Shown: positions 1 through 5,876 of the stretch, piece by piece | Numbering within the stretch: the first letter of the stretch is position 1 | Layout of the letters: each line of letters starts with the position of its first letter | NCBI GenBank assembly: GCA_021785155.1 | Contig: JAJYGE010000315.1 | Location: 1 to 5,944 of the forward strand | Source of the DNA: Planctomycetota bacterium | GTDB taxonomy: Bacteria; Planctomycetota; Phycisphaerae; WQYP01 | Length of the DNA stretch: 5,944 bases | Direction: 5' to 3' | Notes under the pieces: generated by a model | Database searches by the model: none | What the model was told of the DNA's origin: nothing | The model's input: only the letters and a program-made list of their open reading frames with translations | Made by a program: the position numbers and the translations under genes

Positions 1-122
1 ATCTTGAGCTGGCGCATAAAAATCTTGCGGACACTCATGCCGAGCTTGGTGGTCTCGATGGTGTTATGATAGAGCAATTACGGCGACAGTGGCAGCAACT
101 TCAGCGAGCCACAGCCGCTTGA
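1..122 (+). CDS. C-terminal end of an unidentified protein (5' part outside window)
   Basis: An open frame enters from the left edge, with its first full codon at base 3, and stops at TGA 120-122. It gives 39 residues, beginning LELAHKNLADTHAEL and ending QLQRATAA. The segment is rich in Leu, Gln, Glu, Arg and Ala and would form an amphipathic or coiled-coil helix. Many codons start with G or C, as is usual for coding DNA; the other two forward frames close sooner. I do not recognise the family and assign no function. It lies 93 bases upstream of the ACP gene on the same strand, so the two could share a transcript. A 39-codon open frame can occur by chance, so confidence is moderate. Confidence 0.5.
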   Translation, partial: LELAHKNLADTHAELGGLDGVMIEQLRRQWQQLQRATAA

Positions 123-215
123 TATATTTCAGGCTTGTTGCCCCGGATTGGCAGCAACAGCGGATCGTGATTTTTTTCATACGTGGTTCTTACAGAAGGA
201 TAACGGGGGTATACA

Positions 216-620
216 ATGCCGATGACAGAAGAAGAAGTATTTGCCAAAGTTCGTGATGTGCTGACTTCCGCTCTGGCGGTGGACAGTGATGATGTTAAAC
301 CGGATTCCAAACTCACGCAGGATCTCGGTGCGGAATCGATCGATTATCTGGATATTCAATTCCAGTTGGAAAAAGCATTTGGGATCAAAATCCAACCCGG
401 TGATATGAGCATTGAATCGTTCCTGACGAATCCGGAATTGGTCAGCAATGGCAAACTCACAGCCAAGGGGTTGGAAGAACTTAAGAAACGCATGCCGTTT
501 GCCGTGGCGGATATGACCGCGTTTGAGCAGGATCCGGATATCAGTAAATTCCGTGACGTATTTACGGTCAATACGATGGTCCGGTTTGTTATATACAAAC
601 TCGCAGCCAATCCCGCCTGA
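216..620 (+). CDS. Acyl carrier protein, enlarged form with internal insertion (134 aa)
   Basis: This is a cytoplasmic carrier protein expected to hold acyl chains on a 4'-phosphopantetheine arm for fatty-acid or related polyketide-like synthesis. Helix I is about residues 4-20. The attachment motif D-L-G-A-E-S-I-D places the modified serine at Ser41, with Glu in place of Asp in the classic D-S-L motif. Helix II (LDIQFQLEKAFGI) follows at 45-57. The final helix, F-T-V-N-T-M-V-R-F-V at 116-125, matches the last helix of ordinary ~78-residue ACPs. The extra ~50 residues (about 64-113) are therefore an insertion between helix II/III and helix IV, not a tail. The ATG at 216 is chosen because a G-rich stretch (205-209) lies 6 bases upstream; ATG 222 is the alternative. 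No ketosynthase or other partner enzyme is visible. The ACP assignment is firm; its pathway is unknown. Confidence 0.93.
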   Translation: MPMTEEEVFAKVRDVLTSALAVDSDDVKPDSKLTQDLGAESIDYLDIQFQLEKAFGIKIQPGDMSIESFLTNPELVSNGKLTAKGLEELKKRMPFAVADMTAFEQDPDISKFRDVFTVNTMVRFVIYKLAANPA

Positions 621-712
621 AGTGTAATTTCACCGTAAAAACCCGGTTCCAAGCGAGTATGGGGCCATTTGGATGTACGACCTCGGCAACGGCACAAAAG
701 TGATTCCTCTGG

Positions 713-723
713 ACAATTATTGT
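713..723. promoter_or_regulatory. Candidate MarR operator: 11-bp perfect palindrome
   Basis: ACAAT-T-ATTGT is a perfect inverted repeat centred on base 718, ending 13 bases before the regulator's start codon and just upstream of its AGGTG ribosome-binding site. MarR dimers usually bind short palindromes in their own promoters, and the OhrR branch uses A/T-rich ACAATT-type half sites. Position and symmetry fit autorepression of the regulator-pump pair. I could not pick out a convincing -35/-10 pair in 621-736, so the promoter is not placed. An 11-bp A/T-rich palindrome can also arise by chance. Confidence 0.4.
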
Positions 724-736
724 TAGGTGCCTTACA

Positions 737-1357
737 ATGTGGGCCATGAGTTCGCAGATTATTTATCTTAAGGACCTGCCTAAACATCAGACGCTAAGAG
801 CAATGGCCAAAGACTATCCGCAGGCGGATATTGAAGCTGTGGAACTCTACATTCTGCTGTTACGGCTGGTTAATGATATGATCGCCGTGGTGGAGGCCCA
901 TCTCGCCCGGCATGGCCTATCGCGTGGGCGTATCGCGATTCTCATGATTTTGCGACATCAGAAGCACGATAGCATGTGTGCCGCGGAGCTGGCGCGATAT
1001 TGCGGCGTATCGCGGCCAACCATGACCGAATTAATTCGGGGACTCATTCGTACTGGATTAATTCGCAGGGAACCGGCGGCCGGCGATCGGCGAAGCAGCG
1101 TTATTCTACTTACCGACAAGGGCCGGGGCACGATGAAGGCGGTAATGCCGGATTACTATCGGAAGATACAGGAGTTTTCTCAAGGGTTGCCAGCATCCAT
1201 GCGGAGCCAATTACTGGTTGCCGGCAAGGCGATGATGGCGAATTCAGAATTGTGGCGACAAAGTGCCGCAGCGCAGAGGCACGCAGGTGTTAACGACGGT
1301 GTCAAAAAGATCCGGGGCAGGATGAAGGCAGAAAAAACTGCGGGAGTGCAGCTGTGA
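737..1357 (+). CDS. MarR-family winged-helix transcriptional regulator (206 aa)
   Basis: This is a cytoplasmic DNA-binding protein, expected to act as a dimer and to release DNA when it binds a small ligand. The core MarR fold spans about residues 34-170. A dimerisation helix is at 34-58. The helix-turn-helix at 82-103 includes C-G-V-S-R-P-T-M-T-E-L. The wing at 110-126 carries the family's D-x-R signature as G-D-R-R-S (116-120), followed by the usual L-T-D-K-G-R. At 206 residues it exceeds the usual 140-160: there are about 30 extra N-terminal residues and a Lys/Arg-rich tail (about 180-206). ATG 737 is preferred because AGGTG at 725-729 sits 7 bases upstream; ATG 746 is possible. The stop overlaps the start of the efflux pump gene, so local control of that pump is the likely role. 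Regulation of the upstream ACP gene is possible but unsupported by sequence. Confidence 0.9.
   Translation: MWAMSSQIIYLKDLPKHQTLRAMAKDYPQADIEAVELYILLLRLVNDMIAVVEAHLARHGLSRGRIAILMILRHQKHDSMCAAELARYCGVSRPTMTELIRGLIRTGLIRREPAAGDRRSSVILLTDKGRGTMKAVMPDYYRKIQEFSQGLPASMRSQLLVAGKAMMANSELWRQSAAAQRHAGVNDGVKKIRGRMKAEKTAGVQL
1342..1346 (+). promoter_or_regulatory. Ribosome-binding site GGGAG fixing a GTG start
   Basis: GGGAG lies 7 bases before the GTG at 1354, inside the end of the regulator gene. The next in-frame ATG (1384) has no comparable site. This supports GTG as the pump's start and translational coupling through the GTGA overlap. Confidence 0.7.
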
Positions 1358-2931
1358 GCAGCGCATTATCGCAAGACCACGCCATGTGGAAGCCTCAGGC
1401 CAATCCATGGATGATCGCGGTCTCAGTTATGTTGGGCACGTTTATGGAGGTGCTGGATACCTCCATTGCCAACGTGGCTTTGCCGCACATCGCCGGAAGC
1501 ATGTCCATTACTCCGGATGACGCAACATGGGTGCTTACCAGTTATCTGATCTCGAACGCCGTGGTGTTAACGGCTGCGGGCTGGCTAAGCCGAACATTCG
1601 GGCGTAAACGGTTTCTCTTAACCTGCATCATGATTTTTGCGGTGGCATCGGTAATGGCCGGTGCGGCGCCCAATTTCCCTTTCCTGATTTTCGCATTGGT
1701 TATTCAAGGGGCTGGTGGGGGGGCATTGCAGCCCAGCGCGCAGGCGATTTTGCTGGAAAGCTTCCCAACGGAAAAGCGCGGGCAGGCAATGGCGTTTTAT
1801 ACCTTTGGCGTGATTTGTGCTCCGGTCATTGGCCCCACGCTGGGGGGGTGGATCACCGATTCGTTTTCCTGGAGATGGGTGTTTTATATTAATATTCCGG
1901 TTGCAATTGTGGCATTTCTAATGGTGCAAACCTATGTAGAGGATCCGCCTTACATCCGTCATGCCGTAAAAACCAAACTGGATATGGTTGGATTTATCCT
2001 GCTTTCGATTTGGATTGCGGCACTGCAGATCATGCTGGACAAAGGCCAGGATGCGGACTGGTTTGGTGCGGTGTGGGTGCGTTGGTTCGCGGCGATTGCG
2101 GTACTGGGCTTTCTGGCGTTTATTGTATGGGAATTGACCAGTGACGCGCCACTGGTTGATTTGCGGGTGTTAAAAAATCACAACCTGCTGATTGGTACAA
2201 TTCTGATATTTATTGTTGGAATTGTGCTCTATGCCACCACAGCGCTGTTACCGCTGTTTCTCCAAACCTTAATGGGGTATTCGGCTCTGGACAGCGGCTT
2301 GGCCGTAAGTCCGCGCGGATTGGGATCTGTGGTGGGAATATTGCTTATTGGTCGATTGACAAACCTGATTGATAACCGCTTTTTGATGATCAGCGCGCTA
2401 GTTGCCCTGGCCTATTCCAGTTTTTTACTGGGACATGTAGACACTCAAATAGGGGAATTCAGCGTCACGTGGCCCATTATTATCAACGGCTTTGCCACGA
2501 GCATGCTGTTTATTCCGCTGACGACGACGGCCGTGGGCACGTTGCGGAACGATCAGATGGGCAATGCCACGAGCATTTACAACTTGATGCGGAATATCGG
2601 CGGGGCGTTCGGTATCTCAATTACCACCGCTTTGCTTAGTCGCGAAAGTCAGATTAGCCAGAATATGCTGGTGTCCCATACTTCAAAGCTCAATCCTGTA
2701 TTCAATGCACAACTGCATAAATTTCAGGGCATGTTTTCCCTGCACGCGCCACTGGTTACGGCCCATCAGCAGGCACTTGCATTGATTTATCAGACCGTCG
2801 GCCAACAAGCTGGTGTCATGGCGTATATATTTAATTTTCGTCTGATGGCGCTGCTGGTATTATGCTGCATTCCATTTATCTTTTTCCTAAAAATACCCAA
2901 ACATCGCAGCAAACCGGTGGATGTGCATTGA
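1354..2931 (+). CDS. EmrB/QacA-type (DHA2) MFS multidrug efflux transporter (525 aa)
   Basis: This is an inner-membrane drug:proton antiporter of the major facilitator superfamily, 14-helix DHA2 family. Family motifs appear in order. L-D-T-S-I-A-N-V-A-L-P at 34-44 is motif D1 with the helix 1 Asp35. Motif A is G-W-L-S-R-T-F-G-R-K-R at 76-86. A motif B region has Q-G-A-G-G-G at 118-123. Motif C, G-P-T-L-G-G-W-I at 160-167, is followed by F-S-W-R-W-V-F-Y-I-N-I-P. The long loop between the last two helices (about 430-488), with H-Q-Q-A-L-A-L at 471-477, is typical of EmrB relatives. Length matches EmrB (about 510). The motif B arginine position (R-V-I-Q-G in E. coli EmrB) is Leu115 here. The gene starts with GTG inside the MarR gene. 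EmrB normally works with EmrA and TolC, and neither is encoded nearby. The family is certain; the substrate cannot be read. Confidence 0.95.
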   Translation: MSSALSQDHAMWKPQANPWMIAVSVMLGTFMEVLDTSIANVALPHIAGSMSITPDDATWVLTSYLISNAVVLTAAGWLSRTFGRKRFLLTCIMIFAVASVMAGAAPNFPFLIFALVIQGAGGGALQPSAQAILLESFPTEKRGQAMAFYTFGVICAPVIGPTLGGWITDSFSWRWVFYINIPVAIVAFLMVQTYVEDPPYIRHAVKTKLDMVGFILLSIWIAALQIMLDKGQDADWFGAVWVRWFAAIAVLGFLAFIVWELTSDAPLVDLRVLKNHNLLIGTILIFIVGIVLYATTALLPLFLQTLMGYSALDSGLAVSPRGLGSVVGILLIGRLTNLIDNRFLMISALVALAYSSFLLGHVDTQIGEFSVTWPIIINGFATSMLFIPLTTTAVGTLRNDQMGNATSIYNLMRNIGGAFGISITTALLSRESQISQNMLVSHTSKLNPVFNAQLHKFQGMFSLHAPLVTAHQQALALIYQTVGQQAGVMAYIFNFRLMALLVLCCIPFIFFLKIPKHRSKPVDVH

Positions 2932-2942
2932 GTAATAGGGGG

Positions 2943-3569
2943 CTAATGAAGTCCATACCATGGCCTCACATCCACGCAACTCATGCCAGCCGCAGCCGCA
3001 GCCTGAAATCCGAGATCGCCATCTTCATAGACGGCACATTCTTCGGGTTTGAGTCCCATACGTAAAGCTGCGACAAGAAATGAATCCGGTGCCGGTTTGC
3101 CATGCTCGACATCATCAGCGCAGATAACGATGGAAAATAAATCCATCAACCCCGCAGCCCTCAGTTGCTGATCCACAATGCGATGGATGCCGCCACTGGC
3201 CACGGCAAGATGCCGACGGCCATTTTCGCGCTGGGCAATGGCAACGACTGCGGGAATAAGCTCAATATCCGGGATGCTCTGAATATATGCCTCTTCCTTA
3301 CGATGTGTAATCTGCTCCCCGGAAACATGGGATTTGTGGGTCTGGGCCAGCGATTGCGCTATTTTCAATGTCGGCATGCCGGCAAGGCTGTAAAATTCAT
3401 CTTCAGTTAGTGGAATCCCGGCTTCACCCAGCGCGGTTTGCCACGCCCGGTAGTGCATGGGCATGGTGTCAACGAGTGTTCCGTCGCAATCAAAAATTAA
3501 TCCACGGATGTGTTCGGGCAGCGCCGCCAATGGATTGGAATGCCAATCTGGTTTGATATTTACATTCAT
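2943..3569 (-). CDS. HAD-family sugar-phosphate phosphatase, YqaB/beta-phosphoglucomutase-like (208 aa)
   Basis: This is a cytoplasmic Mg2+-dependent haloacid dehalogenase-superfamily hydrolase. Motif I is F-D-C-D-G-T-L-V-D-T (26-35), with nucleophile Asp27 and acid/base Asp29. A helical cap at about 36-105 begins M-P-M-H-Y-R-A-W. Motif II is A-S-G-G (Ser125). Motif III is H-G-K-P-A-P-D with Lys158. Motif IV is Y-E-D-G-D-L-G (181-187) with Glu182 and Asp183. The ending F-Q-A-A-A-A-A-G-M-S-C-V-D-V-R closely resembles E. coli YqaB, a fructose-1-phosphate/6-phosphogluconate phosphatase, so phosphatase activity is more likely than mutase. YqaB is about 188 residues; the excess is mainly at the N terminus. 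The ATG at 3569 has only a weak AAGG about 11 bases upstream, but no later ATG precedes motif I. The gene lies 77 bases downstream of the permease on the same strand and ends 11 bases from the pump gene's stop. Confidence 0.92.
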   Translation of the reverse strand: MNVNIKPDWHSNPLAALPEHIRGLIFDCDGTLVDTMPMHYRAWQTALGEAGIPLTEDEFYSLAGMPTLKIAQSLAQTHKSHVSGEQITHRKEEAYIQSIPDIELIPAVVAIAQRENGRRHLAVASGGIHRIVDQQLRAAGLMDLFSIVICADDVEHGKPAPDSFLVAALRMGLKPEECAVYEDGDLGFQAAAAAGMSCVDVRPWYGLH

Positions 3570-3646
3570 GAGTTTAACAGCCTTAAAATAAAAAAAAGAA
3601 TAACCTTCCTAAACGGGTGATTTCCAAGTTGTGCGGTAATAACGCA

Positions 3647-5764
3647 TTACGCGTGAATCAACAACGGAATATCCTGTGGCAACTGATCGGCCACAGCCGT
3701 AAGCGTGTCGCCATGTAAAGCCCGGAGCATCGTGCCACGACGTGATACACCCATCAGCAGGGCGTTGACCGAATAGGTCGCCGCAAAATCAAGAATCGTA
3801 TATGCCACATCCGGAGAAACGGCATAAATGGGCACCAGAGGTACTTCCGCCTTGGTGCATACATCCTGCGCTTTGCGGAATGTGGCAATGGCGTCGGGGT
3901 CTTCTTCCAGGGTCGGACCATCACTATCAGCGGCAAAGGCGAGGTTCAATTGTCGAACAAAAATAACAAAAAGAATTGCGCCAGATTGTTTGGCGTACTG
4001 CGCTGCAAATTCCAGCAGCCTTGGTGAGCCGCGCGTGGCAACAAGCACCTTGGGCATGGACATTTCCAATTCTTTGCCCGGCGTGCCAAAAGCCAGTTGA
4101 TCAAGTGAAGACTGCGCCTCGCGCATTGCCGCAGCCGATGCTCTTAATTGGGGTGTCAGGCCGCGTAACTGGTAAATGGCGGTGCCAGCCAAGACCAGAA
4201 AAATCGCGGACGCCGCAAATAACCATCCGGCATAAACGGGGTGGTGGTGCAAAAATATGAAAGCCAGCTTCAACATGGCCAGACTGATTGCCACAGCCAA
4301 TGCAGTGCTTCCGGCGAGAACGCGCCAGCGTGCTTTAAGACTCAGAACGGGATATTGTTTCGTGTAAAACCGCGCAAGCAAACCACTGGCCAGAACACTT
4401 AAAGCAAAAATCAGAGCCTCATGTTTCTGAAACGCCAGCGTCAACTCAATGGCGGCCATAATCAATCCAACCGCCCCCAGATAGAGCCGCTCCCAGGGTT
4501 GCAATTTGAGTTCCCGGTTAATAGCCGCACTTGAAAGATTAATCGTAATAGCACCCACCACGCCGATAGCGTATAAATCACCCAGGGTGCTTAGGTCGTG
4601 AAAAATACTCAAAATCAGAACAGGGACAATCACCGCGGGGATCAACGCCAGCCACGGTACGCCAAACACATTGAGCCGGGATAAAAAACGGGGCAACTCA
4701 TTATCCCGGGACATCGTATACTGAATACTCATCATGGCACCGACGGCGGTATTTACCGCAGAAATCAGCAGCAGGCCAAAGACAATGCCGCAAATCCAGC
4801 CGAAAGGGCGGCCGACAAAATCGCTAGCCATTACACGTAAAACTTCATTTTGTATCTCATTTTCACGATCGTAGTGGGTATCCATTCGGCGGACCTGTCC
4901 AGCCATTTGCGGATGGGTTTTCCAGTCTGGATGGCGGGCCTTGAATACATGTACCTGATGATGCAGAACCACTGCTGGTGTGGTGAACTTCTCATGCGGC
5001 TTGTTTGGGTTCGGGCTTAAAGCGCACATTCCCACCGCCAATATCGCGTTTAAAACCACCACTTCCACCAGCACGGGTAAAATCGTCTTGCGCGCAGTCT
5101 TCTTGACGGGAAGAACCATTACACCGGTCATGTTCGCCACCGCTTCCACGCCTGAAAGCGCCAGAACAACATTAACCAGGGCCACCCATTGATCCCCAAA
5201 ATTCCCGGTGAGCCGTCCTTGCGTCATGATTCGGTGCCAACCGGTAGCCAGATGTGGCACGCTGAATACGGTTATAACCAGCGTCAACACAAATGTGGAC
5301 AGCGCTGCTATCAGGGCTAGAACGCCCACTTTCCTGAGTCCAAAATAATTTAAAATACCAATGAGAATAATGGCGCCAATGCTACAAATAGGCACCAGTG
5401 GGCCGTCATTGGGCACGCCGATATATTGCATCCCGTCGTAAGCGGACATTGCTGCTGTGACAATAAAATCCGCACACAGCAGCAGCGCCCCGATAACCGC
5501 CAACTGTCGACTTAAATGTTTGGCCGAAGAGTAGACACCGCCGCCATCCGGAAAACAGCGGCAGATAATGATATATGCCCCGCCCACCAGCGCTACCAGC
5601 ACCCCAACGGCTAAAACATACCAGAAGCTCTGATAAAGCGAATAAAAGAACGCCAGACCTAGAACGTAAAACCGGCTCGTGCCCCAATCACCATATAGGA
5701 TGGCGGACGCATGATACCATTTTAATTCTCTCGGGCGTTCGTTATGTCGAACGGAATGATCCAT
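3647..5764 (-). CDS. APC-superfamily permease, KUP/KimA-like, with C-terminal Usp-like domain (705 aa); probable K+ importer
   Basis: This inner-membrane transporter has the LeuT-fold APC architecture and probably imports K+ with H+. About 14 membrane segments are visible (numbering from ATG 5764): 20-42, 46-69, 86-114, 123-141, 144-168, 193-216, 228-250, 319-346, 369-389, 394-414, 426-446, 450-465, 479-505 and 510-533. Helix 1 carries Y-G-D-W-G-T-S, like the Y-G-D-I-G-T-S-P-L-Y of Kup. P-D-G-G-G-x-Y (72-78) is the APC P-x-G-G-G loop. D26, Y33, D99, T103, S204, E207 and Y398 fall where KimA has its ion-site residues. A His-rich insertion occupies 251-306. Residues about 570-705 form a Usp-like cytoplasmic domain lacking key ATP-binding residues. 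ATG 5764 has GGAG 4 bases upstream; TTG 5782 would add six residues. KimA has 12 helices and about 607 residues, so this version is enlarged. An amino-acid transporter is the main alternative. Confidence 0.85.
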   Translation of the reverse strand: MDHSVRHNERPRELKWYHASAILYGDWGTSRFYVLGLAFFYSLYQSFWYVLAVGVLVALVGGAYIIICRCFPDGGGVYSSAKHLSRQLAVIGALLLCADFIVTAAMSAYDGMQYIGVPNDGPLVPICSIGAIILIGILNYFGLRKVGVLALIAALSTFVLTLVITVFSVPHLATGWHRIMTQGRLTGNFGDQWVALVNVVLALSGVEAVANMTGVMVLPVKKTARKTILPVLVEVVVLNAILAVGMCALSPNPNKPHEKFTTPAVVLHHQVHVFKARHPDWKTHPQMAGQVRRMDTHYDRENEIQNEVLRVMASDFVGRPFGWICGIVFGLLLISAVNTAVGAMMSIQYTMSRDNELPRFLSRLNVFGVPWLALIPAVIVPVLILSIFHDLSTLGDLYAIGVVGAITINLSSAAINRELKLQPWERLYLGAVGLIMAAIELTLAFQKHEALIFALSVLASGLLARFYTKQYPVLSLKARWRVLAGSTALAVAISLAMLKLAFIFLHHHPVYAGWLFAASAIFLVLAGTAIYQLRGLTPQLRASAAAMREAQSSLDQLAFGTPGKELEMSMPKVLVATRGSPRLLEFAAQYAKQSGAILFVIFVRQLNLAFAADSDGPTLEEDPDAIATFRKAQDVCTKAEVPLVPIYAVSPDVAYTILDFAATYSVNALLMGVSRRGTMLRALHGDTLTAVADQLPQDIPLLIHA

Positions 5765-5768
5765 TATA

Positions 5769-5772
5769 CTCC
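5769..5772 (-). promoter_or_regulatory. Ribosome-binding site GGAG favouring ATG 5764
   Basis: Read on the minus strand, GGAG-TATA-ATG leads into the permease. The upstream TTG at 5782 has its own GGGAG (5790-5786), only 3 bases away. Both spacings are short; the ATG is preferred for its codon and slightly better spacing. Confidence 0.5.
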
Positions 5773-5794
5773 GGCCTGCCAATTTCTCCCGCTG

Positions 5795-5824
5795 TTGGCG
5801 AAGTTATCCGCCAATACTCGGCGC
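5795..5824 (-). promoter_or_regulatory. Permease leader with two mutually exclusive hairpins
   Basis: On the minus strand TTGGCG (5814-5809) and CGCCAA (5800-5795) form a perfect 6-bp inverted repeat around an 8-base loop, ending 12 bases before TTG 5782 and 30 before ATG 5764. The GGCG of its first arm can instead pair with CGCC of an upstream GCGCC (5824-5820) across a 7-base loop. The two pairings exclude each other. The element may be an operator or an RNA switch near the ribosome-binding region. It does not match any riboswitch consensus I know, including the ydaO c-di-AMP element. Confidence 0.3.
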
Positions 5825-5848
5825 TTGCCCAGCGAATTTTAAAAAGTG

Positions 5849-5876
5849 ATGGTATAGCGATAACGGTGGCCGTCAA
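5849..5876 (-). promoter_or_regulatory. Weak candidate sigma-70-type promoter for the permease
   Basis: On the minus strand TTGACG (5876-5871) and TACCAT (5854-5849) are separated by 16 bases, matching five of six and four of six consensus positions. This would give a leader of roughly 60-80 bases containing the hairpins. Another TTGACA lies at 5906-5901, with no good -10 at the right distance. If the organism is a planctomycete, promoter consensus is less reliable, so this is tentative. Confidence 0.22.

Noticed and set aside
90..158. Direct repeat TGGCAGCAAC at 90-99 and 149-158
   Set aside because: A 10-base match with only two copies, one inside coding sequence, is compatible with chance and shows no repeat structure.
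137..177. GTTGC...GCAAC hairpin (137-158) followed by a seven-T run (171-177) as a terminator after the partial gene
   Set aside because: The T-run starts 12 bases after the stem and the stem needs a bulge, so it lacks the form of an intrinsic terminator.
356..787. 143-codon minus-strand frame opposite the ACP gene
   Set aside because: It is antisense to a confidently identified ACP and spans the gene end and intergenic gap; its product has no recognisable fold.
976..1293. 105-codon plus-strand frame inside the MarR gene
   Set aside because: It lies entirely in another frame of a well-supported MarR gene and encodes a compositionally odd product.
2932..2942. Bidirectional terminator between the convergent pump and phosphatase genes
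   Set aside because: Only 11 bases separate the stop codons and no stem-loop is visible there or in the flanking ends.
3585..3646. Near-palindrome TGCGGTAATAACGCA (3632-3646) and the T-rich minus-strand tract (3585-3600) as a terminator after the permease
   Set aside because: The stem is short with a mismatch, and the T tract is more than 30 bases away; read-through into the phosphatase gene is equally likely.
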